A stretch of DNA of 13,962 nucleotides from an uncultured Coriobacteriaceae bacterium (GTDB lineage Bacteria; Actinomycetota; Coriobacteriia; Coriobacteriales; QAMH01), in contig CACZSV010000035.1 of the NCBI GenBank assembly GCA_902783925.1, positions 1 to 13,962 on the forward strand, written 5' to 3'. The translations under genes were made by a program, and so were the position numbers. Below, piece by piece: positions 1 to 7,438 of this stretch (position 1 is its first letter; each line of letters begins with the position of its first letter). The notes beneath the pieces were generated by a model. It made no database searches. It was not told where the DNA came from and worked only from the letters and a program-made list of their open reading frames with translations.

Positions 1-709
1 ACTTGGCCTTCTCGCGGATGGTCACCTGGAAGTTGCCGATGTAGCCAGTGACAGACTCCACCTCGGCCAGCGTGCGGATGTCGATGTTCGGGTGCGCGCC
101 GGCCTCCGACATCTTGGGGGTGCAGATGCACGCCGAGCAATCCATAGTCGGGAAGGTTTTGTCGAGCATGACCATCTTGCCGCCCAGCGATGTCTCGCGC
201 TCGACAATAGTCACCTGAAAGCCCGCGTCGGCGATGTCGAGCGCAGTCTGCATACCCGCGATGCCGCCGCCGATGACGAGCGCCTTCTTGTGCACCGGGA
301 TCTCGATGGAATGCAGCGGTTGCAGGCGCGCGACCTTGGCCACGGCCATCTTCACCAGGTCTTTGGCCTTCTCGGTCGCAATGTCGCGGTCCTTGTGCAC
401 CCACGAGCACTGCTCGCGCAGGTTGGCTACCTCGAGCATGTAGGGATTCACAGGTGTGTCAGCCAGAAGCTTGCGCCATGTGGGCTCGTGCATGCGTGGG
501 CTGCAGGCGCCCACGACCACACGGTCGATCTCGTGGTCGATGATGGCCTGCTTCACGCCCTCCTGGCCGGGATCGGAGCACGTGTACTTGTTCGTCTCCA
601 CATATACGACGTCGGGAAGCGTGCGTGCCATCTCGGCGACGGCTTCCACATCGACGGTTGCGGCGATATTGCTGCCGCAATAGCAGAGGAATACGCCGAT
701 TCTGCTCAT
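1..709 (-). CDS. hdrA: HdrA-like heterodisulfide reductase subunit A (partial, N-terminal 236 residues)
   Basis: FAD- and iron-sulfur-containing electron-transfer subunit of a cytoplasmic HdrABC-type complex; the gene leaves the window at position 1, so only about a third of a usual HdrA is visible. It starts MSRIGVFLCYCGSNIAATVD at 709. Visible features are the N-terminal cysteines C9 and C11, C44 in a YTCSDPGQ context, C69 in a VVGACSPRMHE context, an FAD-binding GGGIAGMQ motif at about residues 147-154, and a cysteine cluster DCSACICTPKM at 190-200, all in the order expected for HdrA. The ATG overlaps the hdrB stop codon by 4 bases (ATGA, 706-709), which implies translational coupling. In homologous systems HdrA bifurcates or confurcates electrons between ferredoxin and a disulfide or quinone-like acceptor; the partner and substrate here cannot be told from the window. 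Confidence 0.93.
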   Translation of the reverse strand, partial: MSRIGVFLCYCGSNIAATVDVEAVAEMARTLPDVVYVETNKYTCSDPGQEGVKQAIIDHEIDRVVVGACSPRMHEPTWRKLLADTPVNPYMLEVANLREQCSWVHKDRDIATEKAKDLVKMAVAKVARLQPLHSIEIPVHKKALVIGGGIAGMQTALDIADAGFQVTIVERETSLGGKMVMLDKTFPTMDCSACICTPKMSEAGAHPNIDIRTLAEVESVTGYIGNFQVTIREKAK

Positions 710-1779
710 CGTGCGGCCCCCTCTCCCTCAGCGGTTTGTTCCGCGGCTGTCTTCGCCTCTGCGGCTTTCGCAGCAGCAGCCGCCTTGGCCGCCTTCTCGG
801 CCTTCTTCGCAGCGATCTTTGCCGCCATCTCATCTTTCTTGCGCTTCTCTTCCGCGGCCGCGATCATCTCCTCGTATTCGAGGTTGAGCGCATCCAGCTC
901 GCGCTGCAGCAGCAAGAGCTCGGCCGGATGGAAATGGATGTCGATGCCGAGTTCTTCCACCGTGCCGCCAAACGCCAGCCCGATGAGCTCGGTGAAGTAG
1001 TAGCACGGGATATCGAAGGGCTCTTCGCCGCGGATTTTGCGGGATCGGTTGATCTCGGCTTCGCGCATGTCGAGATTGAGCATGCACAGCGGGCACGAGG
1101 TGACGATGCAATCGGCGCCATTGGCGACTGCGTTCTCGAAGATGCGTTCGATCATGGGGCGGGCCTGCTTGGGAACGGCCATCTGCTGGGCGGCGCCGCA
1201 ACATTCGGTCTTGAACGCCCAGTCAACGGGCTCCGCGCCGATGAGCCGCATGAGATCGTCCATGCTCTGCGGATCTTCCGGATCGTCGAAATTGCATATG
1301 CCAGCGGGGCGCACCATAGCGCAGCCGTAATAACAGGCTACTTTCAGAGTGCGGAGCTTGCGGACGACTTTTTGCGAGATTGCCTGGCGCACCTCATCGT
1401 CGTCAAACGCCTCGAGCAAGCTCACCACGTTGGCTTTCGCCTCATAGGGCATGTCGATGAGCTCGCGCAGGTGGGCGAGGTTTTCCTCGCTTTCGCGCGC
1501 ATAGACAAGCGAGGTCTTGAGCGAGCGGAAACAGCCCGCGCAAGCCGTGACAACGTCACGGCCGGGAAGCTCGCGCTCGGAAATCGCGAGGCTACGAGCG
1601 GGCAAGGCCACGGTCAGCTCGGGGCTCGTGAGCGAAGCGGCCGAAGTTCCGCAGCAGTTCCAATCGGGGATCTCGGTCATCTCGAAGCCGATTCTTTCGG
1701 CAACGTATTCGGTCGAACGGGTAAACGACACGCCGGTCGTCTGCGCCGAACAGCCGGGGAAAAACGCGTACTTCTTCAT
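706..1779 (-). CDS. hdrB: HdrB-like heterodisulfide reductase subunit B with an Ala/Lys-rich C-terminal tail
   Basis: Catalytic-type subunit with two CCG domains, which in HdrB bind the noncubane [4Fe-4S] clusters that reduce disulfides. I chose the start MKKYAFFPGCSAQ at 1779, although the frame is open to 1827, because the family begins this way, a purine-rich GGTGAGG lies just upstream, and the ATG sits 1 base after the hdrC stop. Domain 1 shows C10, C42-C43 (NCCG) and C80/C83 (CAGC). Domain 2 shows C149/C153, C193-C194 (ECCG) and C229/C232 (CPLC). All key cysteines are present. The protein is 357 residues, longer than the roughly 300 usual for the family. The excess is a charged, alanine- and lysine-rich tail (about 307-357) that looks helical or coiled-coil. 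The gene lies between hdrC and hdrA in one operon. Confidence 0.93.
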   Translation of the reverse strand: MKKYAFFPGCSAQTTGVSFTRSTEYVAERIGFEMTEIPDWNCCGTSAASLTSPELTVALPARSLAISERELPGRDVVTACAGCFRSLKTSLVYARESEENLAHLRELIDMPYEAKANVVSLLEAFDDDEVRQAISQKVVRKLRTLKVACYYGCAMVRPAGICNFDDPEDPQSMDDLMRLIGAEPVDWAFKTECCGAAQQMAVPKQARPMIERIFENAVANGADCIVTSCPLCMLNLDMREAEINRSRKIRGEEPFDIPCYYFTELIGLAFGGTVEELGIDIHFHPAELLLLQRELDALNLEYEEMIAAAEEKRKKDEMAAKIAAKKAEKAAKAAAAAKAAEAKTAAEQTAEGEGAAR

Positions 1780-1780
1780 G

Positions 1781-2383
1781 CTATGCCTCACCGCCTTCCG
1801 TCTCCCGTGCCGCATGACGTGCCGCATCGGCTGCCAACGCCCTATCGATGAGCGCGGCGACTTCGGCGCGGCCCTCGATATTGTGCATGGTGACGCCCAC
1901 CATGCCGCGCGTGAGCATACGCACCGCGTTGTCCGCGTCCTGCATCAAGTGGCCCGATTTCACGTTGAAAGCCGCCGCGAGATATTGCTCGTTAGATACG
2001 CCGTGAGCACGCACATTGGCGATGAACTCGTCGTCGAAGATGTCCGCTTCGGGAACAGGGCGTTTGCCTGCGCGTTTTGAGGCCTGGCGCACCGCCCGCA
2101 TAACCGAGCAGATATCAACGTTTTGGGGACAGCGGCTCGAGCAGACATCGCACTGCGCGCAAATCCATGGCGTCTTGGCGTCGAGCACCACATCGATGGC
2201 CCCGAGCTGCAGAAAACGGATTACCTCGCGCGGCATGAGGTCCATACCTTCGGCAAGTGGACAGCCCGCCGTGCATTTTCCGCATTGATAGCAGTCCTTT
2301 ACATCCACGCCAGCTTCTGAGGCGATTTCCTGGCACGCGCGCACGTCTTGCGGCGATATGCGCGTAAGGTCTAGCGACCGCAT
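1781..2383 (-). CDS. hdrC: HdrC-like heterodisulfide reductase subunit C (ferredoxin-like)
   Basis: Small electron-relay subunit carrying two [4Fe-4S] clusters between HdrA and HdrB. With the start MRSLDLTRIS at 2383 the protein is 200 residues. Cluster motifs are C31-x2-C34-x2-C37-x3-C41-P and C75-x2-C78-x2-C81-x3-C85-P, the usual paired ferredoxin pattern. The frame is open to 2428, but the start at 2383 has a good ribosome site (AGGAAGGGGG, 9 bases before ATG), while the two upstream ATGs lack one. It is the first gene of the minus-strand hdrCBA operon; its TAG stop is one base before the hdrB ATG. A short inverted repeat (TCGGG/CCCGA around CATATG, 2402-2418) sits directly upstream of the ribosome site and could be a regulatory site. 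Confidence 0.93.
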   Translation of the reverse strand: MRSLDLTRISPQDVRACQEIASEAGVDVKDCYQCGKCTAGCPLAEGMDLMPREVIRFLQLGAIDVVLDAKTPWICAQCDVCSSRCPQNVDICSVMRAVRQASKRAGKRPVPEADIFDDEFIANVRAHGVSNEQYLAAAFNVKSGHLMQDADNAVRMLTRGMVGVTMHNIEGRAEVAALIDRALAADAARHAARETEGGEA

Positions 2384-2401
2384 AGTGTAAAGCCCCCTTC
2401 C

Positions 2402-2418
2402 TCGGGACATATGCCCGA
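2402..2418. repeat. Short inverted repeat upstream of hdrC
   Basis: TCGGG at 2402-2406 and CCCGA at 2414-2418 are perfect inverted 5-base arms around a CATATG core, immediately upstream of the hdrC ribosome site. The position suits an operator or a 5' untranslated hairpin, but the arms are short. The rest of the gap up to 2584 shows no convincing gene; a 5-base GC-rich hairpin (AGGGG/CCCCT, 2554-2568) lies just past the end of the upstream gene and has no T-run. Confidence 0.3.
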
Positions 2419-2584
2419 ATGGCAACATATCGGTCTATTGGGTTCGAAATCCTCTCCACTCACATCGTACTATTCAAACAAGGTGAACGCTACGAAAATC
2501 CGAAACAAAGCGACTGCAGTCCATGATTTGGACGACGACACCGGCGCCTCTATAGGGGTCTGTCCCCTCTGTCGGGAACTTCCG

Positions 2585-3643
2585 CTAGCTCTGGGCCTGC
2601 AGCTTCTCGAGCGCCCATGCAACATGAGAGCGCACAACGGGATTGGGGTTTGCGAGCTCAGCCTGCAGATGCGCTATGTAGCGCGTATCGCCCGAGTTTC
2701 CCATAGCAACGGCGGCATTGCGCTGAAACACGGCGGGGTCTCGGGAATAGTTGTACATGATGGGAAACACGCACTCTTCGTAGAACCCGTCGGGCATGTG
2801 CAGCAGCGCCTCCAGGGAGAACTTCTGCGAAATACGTTCGACAACGGGATCCTCCACAAGGCCTGGCCGGTCATGGCGCAACGCCTGGCTATTCATGGGA
2901 CATACCTCGCGGCAAACGTCGCAGCCATGCACATGCGTGCCGATGGCATCGCGATGATCGAGCGGCACATCGGGGCCATCGCCACGCTTTGGGGCTATGG
3001 CGTTATCCCAGAGGATGCATCGCTCCAAATGCAAATCGAACTCGTCTTTCAACGCTTTCGTGGGGCACGCCTCGATGCACGCGCGGCAATGCGGAGGGCA
3101 AACGCAATTGGGAGCCGCCGCACTCGGCTGAAGCTCCACATCGACCATGTACCCGTACAAGATGACAAATGAACCAACGCCGTCCACATAGCAGAAATTG
3201 TTTCTCCCAAAAGATGCCACGCCCGCACGCAGAGCGGCTGGACGCATCATAAGCGCGTTGCGATCAGGCTCGAAACCAATGCCTTCGTCAGCCAGGAACG
3301 ACTCGAACGCATCAAGCCGCAAACGCGCAGGCGAGTCTTCGAGCGGCAGATACGAACGGGAGAGGTATGTTCGCCCAATATGGGAGACCAAGTTATCCGG
3401 ATAGCGGTGCCGCGAATAGTCGTAGGCGAGCACGATGATCGACGCGCCCTGGGGCCACAGCTCACGCGGGTGCGACCCTCGTTCGATCATATTTCGGAAA
3501 AATGTGGGATAGGCACGCCGGGTCGCCTCTCCCGACACACGTTGGAAATCGTTCATCGTGGTGAAACCGACCTTGCAAAAGCCGAGCTCAGCCGCTTTGG
3601 CGCGTATGCGGTCTTCCATCGTTGTAGCACTCGTTGAATACAT
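2585..3643 (-). CDS. QueG-like double [4Fe-4S] cluster protein with HEAT-like C-terminus
   Basis: Resembles epoxyqueuosine reductase and the ferredoxin region of reductive dehalogenases, but is not a clear QueG. I chose the start MYSTSATTMEDRI at 3643 (352 residues) because AAGGG lies 6-7 bases upstream; the frame is open to 3730. The double-cluster region has C182, C186, C189 and C193-P, then C209, and then GCDVCREVCPMN with C241, C244 and C248. The C-terminal 70 residues (FQRNAAVAMGNSGDTRY followed by VRSHVAWALEKL) look like HEAT/PBS-lyase repeats, as in many QueG proteins. The middle region reads ASFGRNNFCYVDGVGSFVIL in place of the usual GxxGKxT segment of QueG, and the stretch after C209 (LWDNAIAPKR) lacks the usual SYLTIE text. 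Cobalamin and queuosine roles are therefore uncertain. It may be a related corrinoid or iron-sulfur reductase. It stands alone, with 201 bases to hdrC. Confidence 0.8.
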   Translation of the reverse strand: MYSTSATTMEDRIRAKAAELGFCKVGFTTMNDFQRVSGEATRRAYPTFFRNMIERGSHPRELWPQGASIIVLAYDYSRHRYPDNLVSHIGRTYLSRSYLPLEDSPARLRLDAFESFLADEGIGFEPDRNALMMRPAALRAGVASFGRNNFCYVDGVGSFVILYGYMVDVELQPSAAAPNCVCPPHCRACIEACPTKALKDEFDLHLERCILWDNAIAPKRGDGPDVPLDHRDAIGTHVHGCDVCREVCPMNSQALRHDRPGLVEDPVVERISQKFSLEALLHMPDGFYEECVFPIMYNYSRDPAVFQRNAAVAMGNSGDTRYIAHLQAELANPNPVVRSHVAWALEKLQAQS

Positions 3644-3705
3644 GGAACGCCCTTCTTCCATACCACCACAGAACAAGCTTAACGTGTTTTGCCCACAAGC
3701 AGTGC

Positions 3706-3736
3706 ATAAAAAGTTCGCGAGCGGCAACACGAACTT
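3706..3736 (-). terminator. Intrinsic terminator after the second tandem GGDEF gene
   Basis: Minus strand: arms AAGTTCG (3730-3736) and CGAACTT (3711-3717), extended inward by a G-U and a G-C pair, with a T-run ending at about 3708. It lies 34 bases after the stop codon of the gene ending at 3770 and 63 bases before the QueG-like start, so it separates the two transcription units. Confidence 0.75.
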
Positions 3737-3769
3737 GGATGTCGGCCTCGGTGCTCCCCACCGCTCAAG

Positions 3770-4870
3770 CTACTGCAAAAGCGCTGTGTGTTTGGTAGCC
3801 CGTTTGGCCCCGTACATCGATGCATCTGCCGCATTGATGACATCTGCAATATTCGTGCAGCCCTTTTCGGCAACCGCATAACCCACCGACACACCTGGCA
3901 TGCCAGGATCAGCTTCGCGCACCTTGCTCATCGCCTTCTGGAACTCGTCATGCATGACCTTGACCTGCTCTGGACCAGCAGTCGAGATGACAACGAATTC
4001 GTCCCCGCCCGTGCGAAAGCAGCGCCCCGAACCGCCGAAGAAGCGCCTGATCTGCCTGGCAATCTCAACCAGGCAGATATCTCCATACGAATGCCCGTAC
4101 GTGTAGTTGGCGATCTTGAAATCATCGATGTCGAAAAGCACGACCGTGCAGGGCAGTGGAGGATTCCTGACCATTTCCCCGTAGCTGCGGCGATTCAAAA
4201 GGTGGGTCAGCGCGTCGTTTCGGAGCACGACATCGGAATAGATAAGATAGTAGAGCACCACGGCCATGCTCACCGCCATCCACGAGGCGCGCACATTGCT
4301 GTTTATTATCTGGCCGCCGACGCCGCTTGCAAGGCATATGACAGTTGCCACCATCGGCGCAACGCTCGTAGATTGATACAGACGGCTGGCGCGCGCCGAT
4401 TCCACGACGAGATAGATAACCGAAAACGCATACATGGCCGTGTACACGCCATACAGCGGGCCGCGATGGTAGGTATTGGATTCATCGACCCAGAAGACGT
4501 AGCCAAAGAACAGGTTGCCGATTTCAAATACAGCATGGGCGATGAGCACCGCGGCAACCCATTTGATGTTCTTGCTCGGAATGATGGTGTGCGCGATGAG
4601 AACCGAAATGCAGGGCGCGATACAGAATATGACGGTGGTAACCGCAACGTGGAAAAAGCGGTATTCGGGGTGGGTGCCGTTGAATATATTGTTGAACCAG
4701 TCGGCTGCGACGATGAAGGCCAGACCGATAAAACAGATGATGAACATCCGTTTGGGCCGTTTGCCCACCGTGCGGCTCGTCGCTACAAGCGTGGCGGCAG
4801 CAAAACAGAACAGCGCCGTGAGAACGGTCAACCCCATGTAGTTTTGCAAACTGTCGCTAAGTCCGAGCAT
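3770..4870 (-). CDS. Membrane diguanylate cyclase-like protein (7TM-GGDEF), tandem copy 2
   Basis: Predicted membrane protein of 366 residues: about seven hydrophobic helices (residues 12-211), then a GGDEF domain that would make cyclic-di-GMP from two GTP in the cytoplasm. The domain shows NDALTHLLNRRSY (218-230), FDIDDFK (246-252) and the intact active site TGGDEF (287-292). One oddity is NYTYGH at 255-260: the usual Asp after the conserved Asn is Tyr256, though N255 and D264 remain. There is no RxxD inhibitory site before GGDEF. It aligns with the upstream gene over 360 residues with no gap, including the start, which supports the ATG at 4870 with GGAAAG upstream. It overlaps the upstream gene by 14 bases. 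The membrane segment contains FWVDESNTYHRG (126-137), matched in the other two GGDEF proteins of the window. The ligand is unknown. Confidence 0.9.
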   Translation of the reverse strand: MLGLSDSLQNYMGLTVLTALFCFAAATLVATSRTVGKRPKRMFIICFIGLAFIVAADWFNNIFNGTHPEYRFFHVAVTTVIFCIAPCISVLIAHTIIPSKNIKWVAAVLIAHAVFEIGNLFFGYVFWVDESNTYHRGPLYGVYTAMYAFSVIYLVVESARASRLYQSTSVAPMVATVICLASGVGGQIINSNVRASWMAVSMAVVLYYLIYSDVVLRNDALTHLLNRRSYGEMVRNPPLPCTVVLFDIDDFKIANYTYGHSYGDICLVEIARQIRRFFGGSGRCFRTGGDEFVVISTAGPEQVKVMHDEFQKAMSKVREADPGMPGVSVGYAVAEKGCTNIADVINAADASMYGAKRATKHTALLQ

Positions 4871-6050
4871 CGCTTTCCATTCGGGTCTCGGCGGATGGGC
4901 GCTCGTTCACGTCTGCCGTGTCTCCGCGTGCTGCGTCGCTGTCGGTTTGGCTGGGAGTCTCCCGCATGGATTTGCCCAATCGCTTTGCGCCATACATCGT
5001 AGCGTCCGCAGCATCGATGACGGCATTGATGTCCGTGCACTCCTCGTCGGCAAGGGCATACCCAATGGAAACGCCCGGCAGGCGCATATCGGCACTTCGC
5101 TTTTTCTTCATGGCATCATCAAAACTTGAGGCGAGCGTCTCTATCTGGTTGAGTCTCTTTGTCATGATGACCACAAACTCGTCACCGCCCGTGCGAAAAC
5201 ACTGCCCATAATCGCTGAAGGACTGTTTGATCTGGCTTGAAATCGTTATCAGACATTCGTCGCCAAACGTATGCCCATACGTGTCGTTCACGTCTTTAAA
5301 GTCGTCGATATCGAGCAGCACGACAGTGCAGGGAAACGGCGGATTAGCGAGCATCTCCTCATAACTTCGGCGGCTCAGCAGCTTGGTCAATGCGTCGTTT
5401 CGCAGGGTGATGTCGCTGTAGTAAACGTAGTACAGCATGGCGCTCACGGCGAGCGCGGTCCAGCTCGTGTGCGCGGCGGGAAACAGCAACTGAATAACGA
5501 GTCCCACGACAAGGCAGACGATTACGGCCAATATGGCGATGATGTTCGTGGATTGATACTCGCGCCCGCTGAACACCGACATGGCGATAAGATGCACACA
5601 TGAGAAAGCGTAGGTCAAGGTATATATGGGATACAAAAAACCCCTGTGGTAGAGATTCGTCTCGTCGACCCAGAAAACAAACCCGCCAAAAATGGAGGCG
5701 AATTCCAGAACTGCATGAATGCCTACGACCGCCAATGCCCACGGCACCTTTTCGATGGGGTAAATTGCCCCAGCCAAAACGACGGGAATTGCCGGCGCGA
5801 GCGTGAATGTCAAGGCGGTCGAAATTGCATGGACTGTACGCAGCTCGGGCATGGTCCCGTCGATGAGAACGCTGAACCAGTCGGTCACCACCACGCAAAT
5901 GAGATCGATGGCCACCACCATGAACATTAGGCGAGCGCGCCTGTCGATGGTGCGACTGAAGACAATAACGACGAGCGCCGCTGCCATAAACAGCGCAGTC
6001 AGTATCATGACGCCCGTATAGTATTGGAGCGCTTCGGAAATGTGGATCAC
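4857..6050 (-). CDS. Membrane diguanylate cyclase-like protein (7TM-GGDEF), tandem copy 1
   Basis: Predicted diguanylate cyclase of 397 residues with about seven membrane helices (12-211) and a canonical GGDEF domain: NDALTKLLSRRSY (218-230), LDIDDFKDVNDTYGH (246-260), TGGDEF (287-292), and AADATMYGAK near the end. No RxxD inhibitory site is present upstream of GGDEF, so classic product inhibition is not expected. The start is GTG at 6050 without a convincing ribosome site; it is supported by alignment of MIHISEALQYYTG with MLGLSDSLQNYMG of the downstream paralogue, and no other in-frame start lies nearby upstream. The last 37 residues (361-397) are a polar tail absent from copy 2, and the copy 2 gene begins inside it. 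The loop motif FWVDETNLYHRG (126-137) is shared. The two genes are probably one operon ending at the terminator near 3706. Confidence 0.9.
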   Translation of the reverse strand: MIHISEALQYYTGVMILTALFMAAALVVIVFSRTIDRRARLMFMVVAIDLICVVVTDWFSVLIDGTMPELRTVHAISTALTFTLAPAIPVVLAGAIYPIEKVPWALAVVGIHAVLEFASIFGGFVFWVDETNLYHRGFLYPIYTLTYAFSCVHLIAMSVFSGREYQSTNIIAILAVIVCLVVGLVIQLLFPAAHTSWTALAVSAMLYYVYYSDITLRNDALTKLLSRRSYEEMLANPPFPCTVVLLDIDDFKDVNDTYGHTFGDECLITISSQIKQSFSDYGQCFRTGGDEFVVIMTKRLNQIETLASSFDDAMKKKRSADMRLPGVSIGYALADEECTDINAVIDAADATMYGAKRLGKSMRETPSQTDSDAARGDTADVNERPSAETRMESDART

Positions 6051-6099
6051 CCGCGAGAGTTTTAAGCTATCAAAGAAACAGGCATGATTGTAACGTAAG

Positions 6100-6140
6100 A
6101 AAAAAGCGCTCTGCGTTTCGGTTCATCAACGAAACGCAGA
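6100..6140 (-). terminator. Strong intrinsic terminator after the acetyltransferase gene
   Basis: Minus strand: an 11-base perfect stem, TCTGCGTTTCG (6130-6140) with CGAAACGCAGA (6110-6120), a 9-base loop, then GCGC and a run of six T (6100-6105). It lies 75 bases past the acetyltransferase stop codon and 50 bases before the GGDEF start codon at 6050. It therefore closes the lipoprotein/acetyltransferase unit and isolates the GGDEF pair. Confidence 0.9.
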
Positions 6141-6214
6141 CATGCGTCCCTTTGAAGCACCTCGTTGAGCTGGTGATAGCGAAGCCAGCCGAAGGAGATT
6201 CGTATCTTGAGTTG

Positions 6215-6820
6215 CTACAACTCTTTGATGAGCTTTGCAGGCACGCCGCCAACGACAGTGTTGGGAGCGACGTCTTTGGTGACAACCGCGCCCGCTGCCA
6301 CGACCGCCCCATCACCGATGGTGACACCGGGAAGCACCGTCACGTTCGAGCCCAGCCACACGTCGGAGCCGATGCGCACCGGCGCGGGCAAAAGATTCGC
6401 GCGTTGGTTCGGGTCCATGTTGTGATTGAGCGTCGCAATCACCGCATTATGGCCGATGAGGGCTCGGTCGCCGATATAGATGCCGCCTTGATCTTGGAAG
6501 CGGCAGCCGGCGTTAATGAACACACCTTCGCCAAGATGGGTATTCAGCCCGCAGTCGGCCGTGAACGGCGGAAACAGGCCCACCCCTTCGGGCAACGGGT
6601 GGTTGAACAGTTCCTCAAGCCTCGCGCGTGTCTCGGACAGGCTGTTGAACTCGGCGTTCATACGCGACGTAATGCGCATGGCGCGCTCAGACGCCGCGGT
6701 CATCAGTCGATGAACTTCCGACCCGGCAAGCACTTCTTCACCACTGTTCATGCGCTCGACAAACTACTCGATCTGCTCTTGCGTCAGCTCCACGCCGTCA
6801 TCGTATATGTTCTTGGTCAT
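6215..6820 (-). pseudogene. Maltose/galactoside-type sugar O-acetyltransferase interrupted by an in-frame amber codon
   Basis: Left-handed beta-helix acetyltransferase of the LacA/NodL/Maa family, which moves acetyl from acetyl-CoA to a sugar. The open part from ATG 6751 encodes 178 residues with a likely catalytic His110 (TLNHNMDPNQR), IGSDVWLGSNVTVLPGVTIG (127-146) and a GAVVTKD end: a complete catalytic domain. Upstream in the same frame, ATG at 6818-6820 reads MTKNIYDDGVELTQEQIE, then TAG (6764-6766), then FVER and the 6751 ATG. Without the TAG the protein would be 201 residues. The MTKN start has AAGGAG 12 bases upstream, while the 6751 ATG has no clear ribosome site. The MAT-like N-terminal region (SGEEVLAGSEVHRLM) lies after the TAG, so restart at 6751 could still give an active enzyme. 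The gene may be a pseudogene, a re-initiated gene, or carry a sequencing error. Confidence 0.8.
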
Positions 6821-6864
6821 CTTGTTTCCCATCTCCTTGAAAACGGAACTATCCTTTTCGCTGT

Positions 6865-7371
6865 CTACCCCACCGAGAGCGTCACGTCTGCGTCTGCTTC
6901 GCCAAATGCCCCGGCAAGCTCGCCCGCCGTCGCATCGATGTGAGCGAGCGGCGTATACGCCCACTTGTTTGAGCCGTAGAAAACAGTCATCTGATTGCCT
7001 TGATACAGCATGATATCGCCAGGCTGCGTCTCCACCTGCACATCCTGGGCCGTCAAAGCCACGGGCAGCGGACCGACCTTCTCGAAACCACCGTATTCGT
7101 GCAGCCTCACGACCATGGGTCCGCCTCGCAGAGTGTCGCTCAATTCGCGGGCAGCGGCGGTGTCGGCAAGCTCGGCTTCGAAGACAGCGTCATTTACGGA
7201 AATGCGCAATGTAGTGTGCCCGATTTCTGCCTGACTGGTATCGTTTGAAGCCGGATTCGCACTTGAAGCTACGCTGCTGTCCGATCGAGCCGCGCCGGAG
7301 CACGCAGGGAGAACAGCAAGCGCGCACGCTGCTGCAAGCACGAGCACCATGACTATGAGAGTTTTGCGCAT
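6865..7371 (-). CDS. Cyclophilin-like-fold lipoprotein
   Basis: Secreted, membrane-anchored small protein of 168 residues; molecular role unknown. The start at 7371 has an excellent ribosome site (AAGGAGG, 5 bases before ATG); the frame is open to 7503, but the upstream part has no signal-peptide logic. Residues 1-23 form a lipoprotein signal with lipobox LPAC, giving lipidated Cys24, followed by a Ser/Ala/Asn-rich linker (about 25-48). The rest (TLRISVNDAVFEAELADTAA, then GDIMLYQGNQMTVFYGSNKW and TPLAHID) matches the pattern of the bacterial cyclophilin-like domain family, often found in lipoproteins near sugar or stress genes. I see no basis for claiming isomerase activity. It lies 44 bases upstream of the acetyltransferase start at 6820 and is probably cotranscribed with it. 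Confidence 0.8.
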   Translation of the reverse strand: MRKTLIVMVLVLAAACALAVLPACSGAARSDSSVASSANPASNDTSQAEIGHTTLRISVNDAVFEAELADTAAARELSDTLRGGPMVVRLHEYGGFEKVGPLPVALTAQDVQVETQPGDIMLYQGNQMTVFYGSNKWAYTPLAHIDATAGELAGAFGEADADVTLSVG

Positions 7372-7438
7372 AGTTACCTCCTTAACGATTGCAAACGGAG
7401 CCGCTCCTTGAAACTCGGCCGACCCCTTCGCAGGCCTC

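Noticed and set aside
92..1851. Long plus-strand open frames opposite hdrA and hdrB
   Set aside because: They are antisense to genes with clear cysteine and FAD motifs, and their translations are low-complexity (Arg, Ala or Ser-rich) with no recognisable domain.
2554..2568. Terminator after the QueG-like gene
   Set aside because: There is a GC-rich hairpin, but the stem is only 5 bases and no T-run follows.
3788..5002. A 404-residue plus-strand open frame
   Set aside because: It is antisense to the GGDEF gene of copy 2 and its translation has no domain; the opposite strand has an intact TGGDEF site and paralogue support.
3770..6050. RxxD product-inhibition site in the tandem GGDEF proteins
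   Set aside because: The residues nine positions before GGDEF are GGSG and SDYG, not RxxD.
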